Source: Craterostigma plantagineum (taxonomy: Eukaryota > Streptophyta > Magnoliopsida > Lamiales > Linderniaceae). Taken from it: 64,000 bases of DNA. Positions within the stretch are counted from its first letter, which is position 1; every line of letters starts with the position of its first letter. Of this stretch, positions 58,442-64,000 are shown one piece after another. The position numbers were made by a program, and so were the translations under genes. The DNA is taken from positions 1 through 64,000 of the forward strand of contig JAPQWV010001376.1 in assembly GCA_027422505.1 (NCBI GenBank), written 5' to 3'. The notes below the pieces were generated by a model. The model did no database searches, was not told the DNA's origin, and saw only the letters and a program-made list of their open reading frames with translations.

Positions 58442-58702
58442 CTACCTCCGTCCCAGTTATTTCTTCCCATCTTCTATTTCGGGCGTCCACATAATTCTTC
58501 CCATTTCCATTTTGGTAAAAAATTATCCCACTAATAAACTAATTACACCATTAATATTAAAAAAAGTCTTCTTGATTTGCGTGTCTACTAATAGCTTTTC
58601 TCTCTCCGTACCTCAAAAAGTGTACTATAATATTAAAATAATGTGGTTTCTTAATCTCCATGCCCACTAATCTTTGGGAAGAAATAGCCGGGACGGAGGA
58701 AG
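58442..58702. mobile_element. Stowaway MITE, uninterrupted copy
   Basis: 261 bp from ctacctccgtccc to gggacggaggaag, flanked by TA on both sides (58440-58441 and 58703-58704), the Tc1/mariner Stowaway signature. Colinear with the arms of 42705-43267. Confidence 0.9.
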
Positions 58703-58977
58703 TACATGAAAAGGTCATGCCTTTTGTATTAAAGTCAATTACCTTTTACTTCATTAGATTGACAATATAAGAACAGTTAGTTTGTGGTCAGTTATAGTTG
58801 GGCTGATATTGCTGTTGGGCTTTCGCGAATGTCATCAGGCCCATTATCACACACCGTGACGTGGCATAATCTATCGAAATTAAAAAAGAGAATTATATTA
58901 ATAATTACGAAAAATAGCCCACCAGCGACGAAGGAAGAAGGCAAGTGTTGTGTCTCTCTGCTATCGTATCGAAGCCC

Positions 58978-61389
<2,412 letters not shown>

Positions 61390-61664
61390 TATGAAAAGAT
61401 AGAGAAACAAACACTTGGAAGTTTTGTATTACTTGCCTGGGTTGTATTTGTTGTATATGGGCAAAAAAAAAACTACCTTCTATTTATGTAAAAAAAAAAA
61501 AATAGAACGCCAGCGTATATTAGTTACAACGCTTCTCGTGCAATAACTGCACGTATACTACGTGAGAGAAGTGTTGATCTTGTCTTAATGGTTGGCATAA
61601 TTAGGTAATTAAAGTAATGGTCCGCACGCGATTTTATTTATTTTATTTTATTCTTTCAAATTTA
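61390..61664. other. NFS2 3' flank
   Basis: Contains the likely 3' UTR and A-rich runs (61465-61503). Nothing else recognisable. Confidence 0.4.
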
Positions 61665-61899
61665 CTCCCTCCAATTTTATTTACATGTCGTTTTAGCTCT
61701 TTATTTGGTTTCTAATTAGTTGTCGTTTTACAGATTTCAGATAAATATTTATCATATTTTCACTTTTACCCTTTTAAATATTATTAAATGGAATATATTA
61801 AATAGTCTTAAGCAATTAATTAGGGGTATATTTGACATTTTATTTATTTCTAATATGAGTGCAAAAAACTTAAATGACACCTAAAAAAATCGGAGGGAG
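61665..61899. mobile_element. Stowaway-like MITE
   Basis: 235 bp from ctccctccaattttattt to aaaaaaatcggagggag with TA on both sides (61663-61664 and 61900-61901). The interior differs from the other two Stowaway copies, so it is a separate subfamily. Confidence 0.85.
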
Positions 61900-61950
61900 T
61901 ATTAGAGAATAGAAAAAAATGAAATATGAAAATATTACACAACACGACAA

Positions 61951-62523
61951 CAAGGTTTTGAAAACCGGACCGGACGGCCGGTTCCGGCCGGAAACCGGCG
62001 AACCGGCCGGAAATCCGGTCCGATTCCGGTCTGGTTGAGCTTTAATTAAAAAAAAAAGAAAAAAAGACGAAATTAATATATAAAGAGAAGAAACGAATGA
62101 CTTAAAGATCTTTTACGGTAGTCTCGTGGCCAAGAAATGGGCTTATAACGTGAGGGCTGGGTTCGATTCCCTTGGCCCCCATTTTTATTGTTTTTAATAA
62201 ACTCATGAACCATATATTTTATTTTTGTATCGATTTGACCCCAAATTTTATAATTTTAATTTCTGTAGCCATTGTATAATTAATTTCTAACCACCAACAC
62301 AATTTAACTTATTTAATTTCGACCCACAATTTTATAAAATACTATTGAAAACAATTACTAAATAAACATGTATATAATTTATCTTATTTGGTTGATTCAA
62401 TCATAAAATATATAGAATCATATATAAACATACCGGTTTGACTCCGTTTGATTCCGATTGTATACCGATTCTTAAGCAACTAAAATTTTCGGTCCGGTTC
62501 GAAAACCCGGTTTCAGAATCATG
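61951..62523. mobile_element. hAT-like MITE with CCGG-rich ends and a tRNA-like internal box
   Basis: 573 bp flanked by a perfect 8-bp repeat cacgacaa (61943-61950 and 62524-62531), as for hAT insertions. Termini caaggttttgaaaaccgg and (reverse complement) catgattctgaaaccggg are imperfect inverted repeats. The left end is dense in 'ccggccggaa' units. At 62125-62182 the phrases tggccaagaaatggg and gggttcgattccc resemble Pol III A and B boxes of a tRNA; no cloverleaf can be closed, so it is tRNA-like only. Confidence 0.8.
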
Positions 62524-62531
62524 CACGACAA

Positions 62532-63465
62532 TTCAACGATTATTTTTCTGGAAATTGGAATTGGGAAGGGGTTTTGGTGGGTCCCACGATAGAAATTTTG
62601 AAATATATTTCTGACATTTTGACCGTTTCTTAGAGAAAAATCCTTTCACGAAGTCACGCACCATCTCGCTTACCGGTTCTTTCTTTTCTCTCCTCTGATA
62701 GTGATTTTCCAGTTTCCTTACGCGCTCATAAGTTGACGACGGCTCTGAACTGTAATAAATATATACTTCCGCGTTAAGCATCCCAACTTCATAATTCTTG
62801 TTCGTCTATTGCTTCTCAAGATTAATCAATCTTTCCTATTTATATTGGTAGGATTTGTTTGCTTTTGGATAGGTACAAGTGCGGGGTCGTTCGGTGACCT
62901 AAACCCAAATCCATCTACGATCGGCGTCGTCGTCTCCTTTTTGTCTTTCTTTAAGAAATTTAGTCCAGGTAATTTCATTGATTCGCCTGTGATTTTGGGT
63001 TTTATGTGGTTTGCAGTTCTTGCTTTGGGTTTTTTTTTTTTTGCTTGATTTCGCGAATATGAATAATTGGCGTTCTTTAAAGTACCGCATGTACAATTGC
63101 CGTTGGTTTTCAACTATCTGTGCTGTCTTTGTACAGTAGATTGAATGATTAGTCAATTCGTGGCTTTTGGAATCTGTAAAGATGTCTGAACTTTTTGTGT
63201 GTGTTGTTGCCGATCTCATTCGATAGATAATATCTCCTTCCCAAATTTCTTTAAAAAAAATGAACTTGGACTGCCCAGTTACGTCTCGATTCGCCCCGTC
63301 TCTTGCAAAAAAGGATATAATGATTGTTTCCCATTTGTTCTTTAATACGCTGTGGTTATGTTTGAAGCTATTCTTGTCAGGTGTATGATAATTATGATTG
63401 TTGATAGTCTAATGTTTCCTTTTGGTTTTTATGTTTCTAGGCCTTCTTCAGACCAAGGAAGAAAA
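62532..63465. other. 5' flank and leader intron of the SNAP33-like gene
   Basis: No conserved coding sequence. The stretch from about 62900 to 63440 probably contains a leader intron: it is T-rich and ends in 'ttatgtttctag' just before the exon carrying the ATG at 63466. Confidence 0.45.
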
Positions 63466-63961
63466 ATGTTTGGCCTAAAGAAATCTCCCGTGCATAAGAT
63501 CTCTAAAACTTCTTCGACTGACCCTCATTTTTCCGTCAAGAATAAACACAATAACCCTTTCGATTCAGACGATGAGTTCGATGCAAAAAAGACCCTTAAG
63601 AGCTCGGCAAGATCATCTTCAGAACCTTCACTCTTCACAACAGAAGCCAACAAATCCTTTCGATGACGTTGGCACCAAAGATTCATCATCTTCCAGGACT
63701 GTTCTTTCTTCGGCGGACAAAAGCAGATACAGAAATGATTTCCGTGATTCAGGAGGACTAGAGAATCAGTCTGTACAAGAACTTGAAAGTTACGCTGTGT
63801 ATAAGGCTGAGGAGACTACGACAGCAGTCAACAACTGTCTGAAAATTGCCGAGGACATGAGAGAAGATGCCACCAAAACCTTGGTTACTTTGCATCAACA
63901 GGGAGAGCAGATTACTAGGACTCACATGGTTGCTGCTGATATGGATCACGATCTTAGTAGG
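63466..63961 (+). CDS. SNAP33: SNAP33-like Qb+Qc SNARE, first coding exon
   Basis: SNAP25-type SNARE of the plasma membrane and cell plate, a partner of the syntaxin KNOLLE and of immune secretion syntaxins. ATG at 63466 gives MFGLKKSPVHKISKTSSTDP, NNPFDSDDEFDAKKTLKSSA, SSSEPSL, then after one shift near 63650 KPTNPFDDVGTKDSSSSRTV, NDFRDSGGLENQSVQELESY and the Qb SNARE helix (AVYKAEETTTAVNNCLKIAE, LVTLHQQGEQITRTHMVAAD, MDHDLSR) with the central Gln in 'HQQGEQI'. The exon ends at 63961 before gtatgt; the Qc helix lies beyond the window. The NPF motifs near the N-terminus are typical of the plant SNAP33 group. Confidence 0.92.
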
Positions 63962-64000
63962 GTATGTCCCACCAAGTTTCTAACTGATAGATGAAGCTAC

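Noticed and set aside
62118..62182. A complete tRNA gene.
   Set aside because: Only B-box-like and weak A-box-like words; acceptor and anticodon stems cannot be paired, and it lies inside a transposon.

Overview
The window is nuclear DNA of a flowering plant, almost certainly a eudicot. It holds intron-rich plant genes with GT...AG junctions (a class II formin, an HDA5-type deacetylase, a chloroplast NifS-like desulfurase, a SNAP33-type SNARE, a type I MADS gene) separated by AT-rich DNA full of short inverted-repeat transposons. I cannot name the species; an asterid such as a Lamiales member is only a guess.

Layout. 1-15 kb: the 3' part of a xyloglucan xylosyltransferase (GT34), a remnant island with GH3 and RAD16 gene pieces, a basic-secretory-protein gene (4.2-5.9 kb), a broken receptor-like cytoplasmic kinase, a DCC-family gene (11.6-13.2 kb), and an uncharacterised membrane-protein gene (14.4-15.2 kb). 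The 3' end of the xylosyltransferase plus most of its tail-to-tail neighbour occurs twice (774-1879 and 13692-14830). 16-22.6 kb: formin with a PTEN-like N-terminus, a large proline repeat tract and an FH2 domain. 24.1-28.5 kb: a complete Mutator-like element with a perfect 9-bp target duplication, MURA-type transposase and a second, convergent GRF-like gene. 28.6-32.2 kb: a CDK-like kinase of the At1g54610/IBS1 type. 34.4-38.5 kb: HDA5-type deacetylase. 40.5-42.5 kb: CAND2/TPRA1-type seven-helix protein. 44.8-46.5 kb: serpin. 47.9-48.4 kb: small zinc-motif/membrane protein. 51.5-54.2 kb: conserved protein I do not recognise. 54.9-55.3 kb: AGL80-like MADS. 59-61.4 kb: NFS2. 63.5 kb to the end: first coding exon of a SNAP33-like gene.

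The genes share no pathway; this is ordinary plant gene space. The accessory content is transposon biology: the MULE, two PIF/Harbinger-like MITE families with TTA target duplications, Stowaway copies (one carrying a nested MITE), a foldback MITE carrying a nested hAT-like element, a second hAT-like element with a tRNA-like box, and a 1.3-kb long-inverted-repeat element.

Caveat: many otherwise well-conserved exons carry single-base frameshifts, often single-base losses in short homopolymers (formin, kinase start codon, CAND2, serpin, NFS2, MADS). HDA5 and DCC exons 2-5 read cleanly. I take many of the frameshifts as probable consensus errors of a long-read assembly, so 'pseudogene' calls rest on missing parts rather than on frameshifts alone. 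Exon limits are read by eye and are approximate unless a splice junction is quoted.
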